This document shows, piece after piece, positions 24,090 to 32,405 of a DNA stretch of 38,509 nt. The DNA is from Actinomycetes bacterium (GTDB lineage: Bacteria > Actinomycetota > Actinomycetes > Streptosporangiales > Streptosporangiaceae), in the NCBI GenBank assembly GCA_025964575.1, contig JAOPYO010000459.1:1-38509 (forward strand), given 5' to 3'. Position numbers and translations under genes: made by a program. Position 1 is the first letter of the stretch, and each line of letters begins with the position of its first letter. The notes beneath the pieces were generated by a model. That model searched no databases, was not told the DNA's origin, and saw only the letters and a program-made list of their open reading frames with translations.

Positions 24090-24827
24090 ATGACCACCGT
24101 CGAGGACACGGGGGCGGGAGCGGCCGTCACGGAGACCTACCGGAGGCTCAGCGAAGCCTTGCGCCGAGGGGTGTTCCCAGCGGGTGGGCGGCTGCCCGGC
24201 GAGCGCGACCTCGCTGGGAGCCTGGGGGTCAGCCGGTCCACCCTACGTCTTGCCCTCGGACGTCTCGCCGATGAGGGCAAGCTGGACCGCTCCTCCCAGC
24301 GCGGCTGGTTCGTGAGCCGCAACGTCGTCGGGGAGCCGCCCAGCACGTTGCAGAGCTTCTCGGAGATGGCGAGGGCACGCGGGCTCTCCCCGCAGTCGAA
24401 GATCCTGTTGCGCCGCGAGCGGCCGGCCACCTTCGAGGAGGCCGAGCAGCTCGGCATCGCCCCAGCCGCCCGCGTTCTCGAACTGCGCCGGCTGCGCAGC
24501 CTCGACGGCGTGCCAGTATGCCTGGACTCCAGTGTCATCGTCCTGGCCCATACGGCGGAGCTGGCCGTGATCGACCTCACCGACCGTTCGCTGTACGAGA
24601 CGCTGGAGCAGGCGTGCGGGCTCCGCATCGCGCGAAGCTCCTACACGGTGCGAGCGGACGCCAGCGACGAGGAGACGGCCAAGCTCTTGGAGATCGCGGT
24701 CGGGGCACCCGTGCTCGTCGGCGAGGAGGTCACCTATACCGACGACGGCACGCCGATCCTCACCGGGCGAATGACCTACCGCAGCGATGCCTACCGGTTC
24801 CAGGCGGATCTGTTCCGCACCATCTGA
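24090..24827 (+). CDS. GntR-family regulator with UTRA domain
   Basis: The 245-residue product has a GntR winged helix (EALRRGVFPAGGRLPGERDLAGSLGVSRSTLRLALGRLADEGKL) and a UTRA/HutC ligand domain. The latter includes ARVLELRRLRSLDGVPVCLDSSVI near residue 130 and DDGTPILTGRMTYRSDAYRF near the end. Such proteins often sense phosphorylated sugars and repress uptake and catabolic genes. No clear ribosome binding site precedes ATG 24090. It sits between a divergent importer operon and the convergent glycosidase run, and it probably controls both. The likely effector is a sugar phosphate made by the kinase or GH4 enzyme. Confidence 0.88.
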   Translation: MTTVEDTGAGAAVTETYRRLSEALRRGVFPAGGRLPGERDLAGSLGVSRSTLRLALGRLADEGKLDRSSQRGWFVSRNVVGEPPSTLQSFSEMARARGLSPQSKILLRRERPATFEEAEQLGIAPAARVLELRRLRSLDGVPVCLDSSVIVLAHTAELAVIDLTDRSLYETLEQACGLRIARSSYTVRADASDEETAKLLEIAVGAPVLVGEEVTYTDDGTPILTGRMTYRSDAYRFQADLFRTI

Positions 24828-24871
24828 GCCCGCCGTGTGAGCCGCGCAGGCGCACGCGGGCGCAAGACCGG

Positions 24872-27340
24872 TCAGGCGGGCCCGACGGTCCAGCTCGCCT
24901 GCAGCGGCGTGGACGCGACGCTGCCACCCACGTGCACCTCGAACTCGCCGGGCTCCTCTACCCAGTGGCCCGCGTCCTCGGACCAGTGGGCCCAGACCCG
25001 GGCCGGAAGCGGCACATCCACCGTGACCGTCTGCCCGTCGTCCGCACGCACCTTGGCGAACCCGACGAGCCAACGCGCCGGGCGCTCGACCGAGGAGCCG
25101 GGGCGCGCGAGATACACCTGGACGACCTCCGCGCCAGGCCGCGCGCCGACGTTGGACAGCGTGACTCTGGCGGTGGCGCCGTCGGCGGCGGGGACCAGTT
25201 CAACTGCGTCGTAGCGCCAGGTCGTGTAGCCGAGCCCGGATCCGAACGGCAGCACCGGGTCCTGCGCGCCATCCCGCAGCCACGCCCGGTAGCCGATGTG
25301 CAGCCCCTCGCGGTAGACCAGCTTGCCGTCCTCGGGAGCGGGGGACGGCCCCGCACCCTGCGGCGCCCGATAGGTCCAGGTGGTCGGCATCCGCCCGCCT
25401 GGTTCCACCGCTCCGGTGAGCACGTCAGCCAGCGCGTGCCCGCTCTCCTGGCCGGGGAACCACGTCAGCAGGGTCGCGGCCGCGTCCTCCAACCACGGCA
25501 TCGCCACCGGGCCCCCCGAGTTGACCACAACGATCGTGTTGGGGTTCGCCGCCGCAACGGCCGCCACCAGATCGTCCTGACGGCCCGGCAGCGTGATCGA
25601 CGTACGGTCGAAACCCTCGCTCTCGATCTGCTCGGTCGTGCCGACGACCACCACCGCCACGTCCGAGGCCGCGGCCAGCTCGGCCGCGTGCGCGAGCTCG
25701 TCCTCCTCGGTGCGACGGGGCGGTTCGACGCCCACCATGAGCAGCGCGATGTCGAGGTCGCGCCGGTACGGCCGGAGCCGCACCTCAAGCGCGACCTCCT
25801 GGCCGGCCGTCAGGGGCAGCGCGTGCAGGGTGTCGATCGGGGCCAGCAGAGCGGCGAAGTGGTTCTTCAACGACGGGTCGATCGTCCCGTCGAAGACGGT
25901 CCGCCCGTCGATCGTCATGACCACTTCGCCGACGCCGCCGAAACCGAGCCGGTACACGCCGTCGGCGGGTGCGCGGAACACGCAGGACACCTCGATCTCG
26001 TTGATGTCGGCGACCTCGGGCACGCCCATCCACAGCAGCCACCCGCCGTCACGGTGCTCGTCGCGCCATACTCGTCCAGAGGCGTCCCGCAGCCGTACCC
26101 GCACGCCCGGGCTGCCGTCCACCGGGTCGCTGACCTGGGTACGGTCGAACGGCCGAAGCCCCGTGGCGGTGTGGGCGCCGACCGCGTAGACCACCTCAAC
26201 CTCCGGCCTCAGCGCCTCGGTGAGACCTTGCAACGGCGACACCGTGTACATCGGCGCCACCCGTGCGCTGCCACCGCCCTGGATCCGGGCCTCGGCCGCG
26301 TTCGGCCCGATCAGAGCGACCCGGCGGAGCCTGGACGGCCGCAGCGGCAGCACGCCGTCGTTGCGGGCAAGCACCATGCCCGCGGCCGCCGCCTCACGTG
26401 CGAGCGCCGCCGCGGTCGTGTCATCGAGCGGTTCGCATACCGGGGTGGCCGACGCGAAACCGTCCAGCGCACCGACGCGAGCGGCCAGCCGCACCAGCCG
26501 GCGCACCTTCTCATCGATCGCCGGCTCCGGCACCTCCCCGGCCCGCACCGCCGCGAGCAGGGCCTGCCCGGTCCACGGAGTCTCCGGGCCGGGCATCGCC
26601 AGGTCCGTTCCGGCCCGGCCCGCCGCGGCCGCCGAACGGACCGCCCCCCAGTCGGACACAACGGCCCCGTCGAACCCCCACTCGGCCTTCAGCACCTCGT
26701 CGAGCAGCGGGTTCTCAGTCATCGTGGGGCCGTTAGCGCCGTTGTAGGCGGCCATGACGAGCCACGGTCTGGCGTCCCGCAGGATCTCCTCGAACGGCTT
26801 CAGGTACAGCTCCCGCAGCGGGCGGGCCTCGATCACGGCCTCGTACGTCATGCGCTCGGTCTCCGAGTCGTTGGCCACGAAGTGCTTGGGCGTGGCTGCT
26901 ACGCCCGCGCTCTGCAGTCCTTCGACATAGGCGGTGCCGATGCGGGCGGTCAGCAGCGGATCCTCGGAGAAGCACTCGAAGTGCCGGCCGCCCAGCGGCG
27001 TGCGATGCAGGTTGATCGTCGGCGCCAGCAGGATGTCAACGCCTTTGCGCCGGCACTCCCCAGCGAGGAGCCGTGCCAGCCGCTCGATCAGGCCGGTGTC
27101 CCAGCTCGCAGCCATCGCCGTCGGGGACGGAATGGTGTGCGCTGTGTCCCGCTCATCCCACGTCAGGCCCCGCACCCCCACCGGCCCATCCGACATGACC
27201 AGCGGCCGGAGCCCGATCGCGGGCTCCGCGTGCGTCGTCCACGCCGTCGCCCCGGACAGCAGCCGGGTCTTCCGGTCCAAAGGCAGGGCCTCGACCAGCG
27301 CGTCTATCCGCGCCTCAACCGGGTCGGTGGAAGGGCTCAT
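24872..27340 (-). CDS. GH3 family beta-glycosidase, intracellular, with inserted PA14-like domain
   Basis: The 822-residue enzyme has the GH3 barrel with KHFVANDSE near residue 152 and the nucleophile Asp230 in VVSDWGA. The second alpha/beta domain follows. Between about residues 385 and 530 sits a PA14-like insert (RAPADGVYRLGFGGVGEVVMTIDGR), and a fibronectin III-like domain closes the protein (about 735-815). This is the BglB-type layout of beta-glucosidases acting on short or aromatic glycosides. No signal peptide is present, so it acts on imported substrate. It is the last gene of the minus-strand sugar run, 119 nt behind the kinase. The exact sugar is unknown. Confidence 0.92.
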   Translation of the reverse strand: MSPSTDPVEARIDALVEALPLDRKTRLLSGATAWTTHAEPAIGLRPLVMSDGPVGVRGLTWDERDTAHTIPSPTAMAASWDTGLIERLARLLAGECRRKGVDILLAPTINLHRTPLGGRHFECFSEDPLLTARIGTAYVEGLQSAGVAATPKHFVANDSETERMTYEAVIEARPLRELYLKPFEEILRDARPWLVMAAYNGANGPTMTENPLLDEVLKAEWGFDGAVVSDWGAVRSAAAAGRAGTDLAMPGPETPWTGQALLAAVRAGEVPEPAIDEKVRRLVRLAARVGALDGFASATPVCEPLDDTTAAALAREAAAAGMVLARNDGVLPLRPSRLRRVALIGPNAAEARIQGGGSARVAPMYTVSPLQGLTEALRPEVEVVYAVGAHTATGLRPFDRTQVSDPVDGSPGVRVRLRDASGRVWRDEHRDGGWLLWMGVPEVADINEIEVSCVFRAPADGVYRLGFGGVGEVVMTIDGRTVFDGTIDPSLKNHFAALLAPIDTLHALPLTAGQEVALEVRLRPYRRDLDIALLMVGVEPPRRTEEDELAHAAELAAASDVAVVVVGTTEQIESEGFDRTSITLPGRQDDLVAAVAAANPNTIVVVNSGGPVAMPWLEDAAATLLTWFPGQESGHALADVLTGAVEPGGRMPTTWTYRAPQGAGPSPAPEDGKLVYREGLHIGYRAWLRDGAQDPVLPFGSGLGYTTWRYDAVELVPAADGATARVTLSNVGARPGAEVVQVYLARPGSSVERPARWLVGFAKVRADDGQTVTVDVPLPARVWAHWSEDAGHWVEEPGEFEVHVGGSVASTPLQASWTVGPA

Positions 27341-27459
27341 ATGCGGCGGTCCTCTCGGGGCGTCGCGGTGCGGACCGTCCGTCGCGCACCGGATTTCGAT
27401 GGGTTTCGAGCAGGCCGCCGGTGCCGCGGGGGCCCGGCGGCACGTGAATGTCCACTCAA

Positions 27460-28461
27460 TCAGGTCTCGAGGAAATCCTTCGGCGGCACGGTACGGGTAA
27501 GCCGATCGAGGACCGGCTCGGTCAGCGGCACGCCGTTCTCGCTCAGGGCGTCGAGGACCGCGCCGGCGACCGGAGCCAGGCGGGCCTGGTGCGGCACGGC
27601 GGCCGGCATGTGTTCCGGCAGCTCGGCCAGCAGCGCGGCTGTCACCGGAGACGCCTCGGCCATCAGCACCGATCCGGACAACACCACGCTCACCGGCCCG
27701 CTCTCAGACAGACCGGTGCGGCGGGCGGCCACGCCGGCGTATGTCGCGAGGTACCGCCCCTGCGCCCGCACGATCGACATCGCGACCGGGTCGCCGGCGG
27801 CGGCCGTCGCGGTGACCACCCGCGCGCACCTGGCGCGGTCCTGGTGCGTGCCGCCGCCCTCGCGGCGGGTGAACCAGTGGTTGAGGGCGGTGACCGTGGG
27901 CTTGCGGTAGTACTCCAGAAGCGCGTCTGTCAGCGCGGTCTCCGGGCCGAGACCGAGCTCGGCAAGGTGGACCGCCTTGATCGCCTCGTTGGCCAGGCCG
28001 ATGGCACCCATGGGGTATTGGCCCCACCAGCCCATGTCCCAGAGCGAGCCCGTGGGCCCGCGTGCCGCGATGGCCGCCGCCGTCCCGGCCGCGATCGCGA
28101 TCCCGACGCCGGAGGGCTCGCCGCAGCGAATGGATGCGTAGCCGTCGTTGAGTATCGAGCGACGGCGCAACGACGGGTATCGCTCGGCCAGCGCGTCCTC
28201 CCAGTACACGCGGTCTTCCGGCCAGTCGACACCGGCCAGCCGGAAGGCCGCACCGACGACGTCGGCCCGGGCCGCCCCCGCCTGGGCCAGAGCGGCATCG
28301 AGGGCTGCCAGCACCTCCGAGACCGCCTCGCCCGGAGTCGGGGCTCCGTAGATGTCACCGCAGCCGGAGCGGCCGGCGCCCACGACCTCACCGGAGAAGT
28401 CGCACACCAGCGCGGCGGTCTTGCTGTTCCCGGCGTCGACGCCGAGGTAGAGCCCCGCCAT
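27460..28461 (-). CDS. BadF/BcrA-type sugar kinase (N-acetylglucosamine kinase-like)
   Basis: The 333-residue protein has the actin-like ATPase fold of the BadF/BadG/N-acetylglucosamine kinase family. It shows the phosphate-1 loop LGVDAGNSKTAAL at the start, GAAFRLAGVDWPED near 90, ILNDGYASIRCG near 125 and a glycine-rich GIAIAAGTAAAI near 140. Relatives phosphorylate GlcNAc or other sugars at C6 using ATP. The start lies 2 nt after the GH4 stop, so the pair is co-translated. Next to a GH4 phospho-glycosidase and an ABC importer, this kinase is the likely source of the phosphorylated substrate. Confidence 0.85.
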   Translation of the reverse strand: MAGLYLGVDAGNSKTAALVCDFSGEVVGAGRSGCGDIYGAPTPGEAVSEVLAALDAALAQAGAARADVVGAAFRLAGVDWPEDRVYWEDALAERYPSLRRRSILNDGYASIRCGEPSGVGIAIAAGTAAAIAARGPTGSLWDMGWWGQYPMGAIGLANEAIKAVHLAELGLGPETALTDALLEYYRKPTVTALNHWFTRREGGGTHQDRARCARVVTATAAAGDPVAMSIVRAQGRYLATYAGVAARRTGLSESGPVSVVLSGSVLMAEASPVTAALLAELPEHMPAAVPHQARLAPVAGAVLDALSENGVPLTEPVLDRLTRTVPPKDFLET

Positions 28462-28463
28462 CG

Positions 28464-29765
28464 TCAGGGGAGCAGCCGCTCGGGCAGCCAGTCGGACTGC
28501 GCCGCGGCCAGCTCGGCGTACAGCGCCTCAGCGACGGTGAGAGAGGGCACCAGCGGATTGGCCGCCATCGCGCGTACGGCGTCGGCCACGTCGCCGTCCC
28601 ACGCGGCCTTGGCCGCCAGGATCTGGTATTCGGCCAGCTGCTGGGTGATCCCGAGGACCGAATGAGGGAGCGGTCGCTGCGGCTCGGGGTGGAATCCCTT
28701 CGCGTCCACGGTGCCCCACAGCTCGACGACGGTCGTCTCGTCAAATCCAGGCAGCACGCAGCCGTCATTGGGGATATTGAACGGCATCCGGGCGCCGGTG
28801 TCGTTGTAGAACGCGCTGATCGCGTCGATCGCGAGCTCCAGCTCATGGATGCCGCCGCGCGAACGGGACGGATCCAGGCGCGGCGCGGCCGAGTCGGCCT
28901 GCTCGCGGTAGTGCCGCCAGTAGTCCGCCAGTGAGGACATGATGACCTCGGGCCGGGTCATCGGTGCCAACTGCCGCTCGCGCAGGATCTCGTCCTTGAA
29001 GTAGTAGTAGTTGTAGTAGTCGGAGGGGACCGACTCCATCGCGACGGCAAGGTGCAGCGCGCGCATGCCGTTGACGTCGTCGGTCGGCCGGTCCCTCAGC
29101 GCCTCCCAGCGTTCCCGCAGGATCGGGAAGGCGTCCTGCCCGTCGTAGGTCGCCTCGTTCGACCAGCAGTTGTGGTTGACGCCGACCATGTTGGCCTTCA
29201 GTTTGTCCGGATCGAGCCCGGCGGCCTTGGCGACGACCGGCGGGAACACGATCGGTCCCTCGCAGAAGGACGCGATCGGGATGCCGGTGTTGTCGGCCAC
29301 CGCCTGGGAGACGATGTTCACCGGGTTGGTGTAGTTGAAGATCCGCGCCTTAGGCGCAACGCGGGTCAGGTTCTCGCAGAGCTCCTTTATGACCTGCACG
29401 GATCGGAGCGCCATCATCAGGCCCCCGGGGCCTTGGGTCTCCTGCCCGATGACGCCGTACTTGAGCGGGAGCCGCTCGTCGATCGCGCGGGCCGCGAAGC
29501 CGCCCGGCCGGAAGCTCGACAGTACCGCGTCGACGTCCCGCAGCCCGTCGCGCTGGTCAGTCGTCGTCGTCACGGTGATATCGATACCGGCGTTGGCGGC
29601 CATCTTCTCGGTGATCGTCTTCACGATCTCCAGGTGCTCGGGATCGAGGTCGATGAGCACGAACTCCGAACCGTTGAACTCCTCGCCGTGGTGAACGAAT
29701 GAGGCCATCGTCCCGGGAGCGCGCGAAGAGCCTCCACCGAGGTAAGCGAGCTTGATGCGGGCCAT
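28464..29765 (-). CDS. GH4 family 6-phospho-glycosidase
   Basis: The 433-residue enzyme begins with the GH4 dinucleotide fold (KLAYLGGGSSRAPG). Family ligands follow: TNPVN at 146-150, Cys168 in SFCEGP and His198 in GVNH, the last two being the Mn2+ ligands in this family. GH4 enzymes cleave 6-phospho-alpha- or beta-glycosides by NAD+-dependent oxidation at C3 and elimination. The start has AAGGAGAG just upstream. Here there is no PTS; the adjacent kinase gene would phosphorylate the imported glycoside. Anomer and sugar are unknown. LicH-type 6-phospho-beta-glucosidase is the nearest guess. Confidence 0.88.
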   Translation of the reverse strand: MARIKLAYLGGGSSRAPGTMASFVHHGEEFNGSEFVLIDLDPEHLEIVKTITEKMAANAGIDITVTTTTDQRDGLRDVDAVLSSFRPGGFAARAIDERLPLKYGVIGQETQGPGGLMMALRSVQVIKELCENLTRVAPKARIFNYTNPVNIVSQAVADNTGIPIASFCEGPIVFPPVVAKAAGLDPDKLKANMVGVNHNCWSNEATYDGQDAFPILRERWEALRDRPTDDVNGMRALHLAVAMESVPSDYYNYYYFKDEILRERQLAPMTRPEVIMSSLADYWRHYREQADSAAPRLDPSRSRGGIHELELAIDAISAFYNDTGARMPFNIPNDGCVLPGFDETTVVELWGTVDAKGFHPEPQRPLPHSVLGITQQLAEYQILAAKAAWDGDVADAVRAMAANPLVPSLTVAEALYAELAAAQSDWLPERLLP

Positions 29766-29870
29766 TTCTCTCCTTCGGGGGATTTCGTTCGAGGCTAGGT
29801 GCCGGTAGGGGGTCTTAGGGCCAGGTGCCGGGCTCGGTGACCGGCGCTCTCGGGGATCGTGCCGCGGGGG

Positions 29871-30692
29871 TCAACACCCGGCGCCGGCGTGGGGGGTCGT
29901 GCCGGTAGCAGCGGCCTTGTCGATGAACAGCCGAGGCCTGGCACACTCGCTGAGAATGGTGGCCGGCCAGTCCGGCTCGTAGTGCTCGGCCGCGATGAGC
30001 CGGCGGGCGGCTTCCGCCTTGCCCACCCCGTGAACCACCATCACGACGCGCTTCGACTGCTCCTGGATCGAGCCGACGCCGACGGTCACGCCGTACAGCG
30101 GGACCTCTTCCAGGCCGCCGAACGTCGGGAACGTCGCGAGGTTGTCACGGCGGGTCTGCTCGGCGAGCCTGACCACGTGGGTACGCGTGCCCGCCTGGGT
30201 TCCGGCGGGGTTGAAGGCGACATGCCCGTCGCTCGCGCCCGAGGCGAGCACGAAAAGGTCGATGCCGCCAACGTCCGCGATCCGCTTGTCGTACTCCTCG
30301 GGATCCGCGGGATCGGGCACCCAGAACCGATCTGGGTCGATGCCCCGCCCAGAGCTTGCCGCGGCGTTCAACCTCCGCACGATCTCGACCTGGCCGAACC
30401 TGACGCAGCTGTGCGGCAACTCCGGGTCGATCCTCCGGAAACCATCCGTTTCCTCATCGCGGATCACATACTCGTCCATCAAGACGATCACCACGTGGCT
30501 CAGATCCGTCCCTCGCGCGGCGACCACATTCGCGAGCGCCGTGTAGGTACTGTGCGCGCTGCGCCCTCCGGGGCATCCGAGCACGTACGGCCGACCGCGG
30601 TGAGCGGCGTCTTCGATCTCGTTCGTGATCTCCGCGGCAAGGGCGCGCCCCAGGGCCTCGGGGCCGGGGAACACGGTCGGCGGCACGCGCAC
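29871..30692 (-). CDS. NagB/6-phosphogluconolactonase-fold sugar-phosphate isomerase, atypical
   Basis: The 273-residue protein has the glucosamine-6-phosphate deaminase fold: LMDEY with Asp73, and GASDGHVAFN with Asp155 and His157, equal to Asp72, Asp141 and His143 of E. coli NagB. The ring-opening glutamate (Glu148 in E. coli) is a proline here (FNPAGT), and the phosphate loop reads GCPGGRSA where NagB has a GLxTGSTP-type loop. Deaminase activity is therefore doubtful; an isomerase or lactonase role is possible. GTG 30692 follows GGAGGAG. It is the first gene of the sugar run and 105 nt before the GH4 gene. Confidence 0.8.
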   Translation of the reverse strand: MRVPPTVFPGPEALGRALAAEITNEIEDAAHRGRPYVLGCPGGRSAHSTYTALANVVAARGTDLSHVVIVLMDEYVIRDEETDGFRRIDPELPHSCVRFGQVEIVRRLNAAASSGRGIDPDRFWVPDPADPEEYDKRIADVGGIDLFVLASGASDGHVAFNPAGTQAGTRTHVVRLAEQTRRDNLATFPTFGGLEEVPLYGVTVGVGSIQEQSKRVVMVVHGVGKAEAARRLIAAEHYEPDWPATILSECARPRLFIDKAAATGTTPHAGAGC

Positions 30693-30709
30693 AGGGTCAA
30701 CTCCTCCAT

Positions 30710-30750
30710 GAACCAGTTATACCCTCAACGATATCTTGGTCTGACTGGTC
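30710..30750 (-). promoter_or_regulatory. predicted promoter/operator before the NagB-like gene
   Basis: On the minus strand TATAAC (30716-30721) makes a plausible -10, but no good -35 is seen. GAACCAGTTA (30710-30719) overlaps it and is identical to 23943-23952. ACTGGT (30744-30749) is the inverse of ACCAGT (30712-30717). These could be sites for the GntR/UTRA regulator at 24090. Confidence 0.4.
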
Positions 30751-31055
30751 CATGCAATGCCTGATGGGTGCCCGGAATTGGGCAGATCCAGCTCAGCGAC
30801 CGGTCCCGTACGTTCGGCGGCGCCAGGTCGGGCATGGCGTACGCGGCCGGGCACGGCAGGGTAGTGCCGGCGTGGCCACGTCAGGCCTTGATCAAACCCT
30901 TGGAGATCCTTGCAGGGGCCTGCCATGGGTCGCCCGGCGCTCTGGGCGGGGGCGTTTTCGCATCGTCTTTGCAGCCTTCTCCGGGCGGCAAAACCGCTGT
31001 TATCGTGGTGTTATGTGCAACTCGAAGTTTGAGGTGCACCAGCGAGGGGGTTGCT
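30751..31055. other. intergenic stretch, nothing recognised
   Basis: About 300 bases between the divergent NagB-like and SnoaL-like genes. The frames present are Arg/Pro-rich shadows. The last part, near 31000, is AT-richer and must hold the SnoaL-like promoter, but no clear -35/-10 pair could be placed. Confidence 0.4.
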
Positions 31056-31490
31056 ATGGCTACTGCATGGGAGATCAAAGACCAACTGTACGACGCGATC
31101 AACGATCACGACTTGCACCGAATACTCGATTACTACAGCCCAGACGCTGTTTTGGTCACCCCAGAGGGCACAGCAGAAGGACATGAGCAGATCGCCTGGT
31201 TTTACGAACACTTCTTTAAGGGCTTCCCGGACCTGTGCATGACGCCATGGTACAAGGTCGCCTGCGCCGATCCCGCGGTCACCGAATGGATGCTTACCGG
31301 CACTTTTACGGGGCCCTTCTTGGTGCCTGGTGGGCACGTTGTGGAAGGAACGGGCCAGCAGGTCGCCGTCCGCGGTTCCTGTGCAGCCCACGTCGAGAAT
31401 GACAAGATCATCACGCACCGGGATTACTACGATCAGCTGGAGCTGTACAGCCAGGTCGGCTTCTGCCTGACGGCTGAGCCCGCCCCCTGA
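31056..31490 (+). CDS. SnoaL-like (NTF2-fold) protein
   Basis: The 144-residue product fits the SnoaL-like polyketide-cyclase/ester-cyclase group of the NTF2 fold. It begins with a helix (EIKDQLYDAINDHDLHRILDYYSPDAVL), then AEGHEQIAWFYEHFFKGFPDL, and ends with the strands VENDKIITHRDYYDQLELYSQVG typical of the group. ATG 31056 is chosen because GAGGGGG lies 5 nt upstream; the longer open frame upstream is non-coding in character. Such proteins bind or cyclise small hydrophobic molecules, and many have unknown roles. It stands alone, with no neighbour to suggest a substrate. Confidence 0.75.
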   Translation: MATAWEIKDQLYDAINDHDLHRILDYYSPDAVLVTPEGTAEGHEQIAWFYEHFFKGFPDLCMTPWYKVACADPAVTEWMLTGTFTGPFLVPGGHVVEGTGQQVAVRGSCAAHVENDKIITHRDYYDQLELYSQVGFCLTAEPAP

Positions 31491-31640
31491 TCTTCCCTTT
31501 TCATTCCTCGTTCCTGGAACTGGCTAGCGGCGTCAGAGGCCGGCCCTGTGCCGTTCCAATACCCATCCTTCGGTTCTTGCCTGGGCGTTCACGTGATCGT
31601 TAGGCGGTACAGAATGACAGCGAAAGCGCTGATCTGATAC

Positions 31641-31697
31641 GAGAGCAGCAGACTCTCAATCTCCGGGTTCGGGGTTCAAGTCCCTGCTGACACACCC
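31641..31697 (+). other. 3' half of a tRNA gene (possible attachment-site remnant)
   Basis: From 31641 the sequence reads like the 3' part of a D-arm, then an anticodon arm with loop CTCTCAA (anticodon CTC) at 31652-31658. A 5-nt variable loop and a T-arm CGGGG-TTCAAGT-CCCTG (31670-31686) follow, then CTGACAC (31687-31693) and ACCC. The matching 5' acceptor strand GTGTCAG is not found upstream, so this is not a whole tRNA. tRNA 3' ends are the usual integration targets of actinobacterial elements. Confidence 0.45.
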
Positions 31698-31974
31698 CGC
31701 CTGACCTAGGCATTCGCGATGATTTCGAGGATGCCCCAGTTGTCGTTTTGGGGTGGTTTTGTGACCCGTGCACGAATACCAACATGTCGCATGACCTGCA
31801 CGGACGTAATAGTCGGCGCCCACACTGCGATCGTCAACACGCTGTCACGGTCCGTAACGTAACGTGATCATCGGTTTAGCCTAACGATCCACGAAGTGGG
31901 CTCTCCCGACGGGTGTCCGTGAGCGCTTCCGCCGGCTTCTTCATGCGTCGAAGCCGACCTCACCAGACGGCCGC
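31698..31974. other. intergenic stretch beside the tRNA fragment
   Basis: No supported gene. A minus-strand frame of about 45 codons ends at 31706 with the sequence WGILEIIANA, next to the tRNA fragment. It looks protein-like but matches nothing I know. GTAACGTAACGTGATC near 31853 is a short tandem GTAAC motif. Confidence 0.3.
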
Positions 31975-32238
31975 GTGGCCGTCATCCACGGCCAGGCGTG
32001 TGTGTCGTCGGCCATCTGGAGGGAGCCCGCTCACCCACTCACCTCATGGAGAGTCCATGGTCAACCGTGCCAGTTCCTCCACGGGTCCAATGTCGACAAC
32101 GTCACCCTGCAGAACCTGTGCCCGGTGGACGTCTCCGGTCATGTGACGATCACCGCTGACCCGGTGGCGCTGGCAGCGGCGTCGCACGCACTCGATCCCG
32201 CTGACTTCGGCCAGGCCAACTGCTTCTCCCGGCCATAA
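31975..32238 (+). CDS. small unassigned protein or gene 3' end
   Basis: A frame of up to 87 codons ends at TAA 32238. From about 32089 onward codon use is strongly GC3-biased, giving VDNVTLQNLCPVDVSGHVTI and later ALDPADFGQANCFSRP, so this part looks truly coding. The first half (from GTG 31975) has mixed third positions and no ribosome binding site, so the true start is unclear or the 5' part is lost. A good hairpin 26 nt after the stop supports expression. Two cysteines and the Asn/Val-rich strand pattern could fit a small secreted protein, but no signal peptide is visible. Function unknown. Confidence 0.35.
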   Translation: MAVIHGQACVSSAIWREPAHPLTSWRVHGQPCQFLHGSNVDNVTLQNLCPVDVSGHVTITADPVALAAASHALDPADFGQANCFSRP

Positions 32239-32264
32239 GCTGACGTGGTCGTAGCGCACGGTGT

Positions 32265-32297
32265 TGTGGCGGGCCGGTGTGTCACCAGCCCGCCACA
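32265..32297 (+). terminator. strong hairpin after the small gene
   Basis: TGTGGCGGGC (32265-32274) pairs with GCCCGCCACA (32288-32297), and GGTG pairs with CACC inside around a TGT loop with one mismatch. No T-run follows, as is common for actinobacterial terminators. Confidence 0.6.
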
Positions 32298-32405
32298 GCA
32301 CCGTCGGTGCCAGCCGTGCCGGCGCCACCAAGGGTTCCACAAGACGCAATGAACGATCAGGCCAATCCGGTCCGGCCTGACTGCACGCAGGGAAAGGAAA
32401 CGCGC

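Noticed and set aside
24518-27910. 1130-codon open frame on the plus strand
   Set aside because: It is Arg/Pro/Gly/His-rich, has no domain and lies opposite the clear GH3 and kinase genes. It is an open shadow frame of GC-rich DNA.
20674-30692. PTS-based sugar system
   Set aside because: No EIIA, EIIB, EIIC or HPr-like sequence is present; the permeases carry the EAA loop of ABC importers.
31641-31697. Complete tRNA gene
   Set aside because: The 5' acceptor strand and a proper D-arm are missing, so only a 3' half can be supported.
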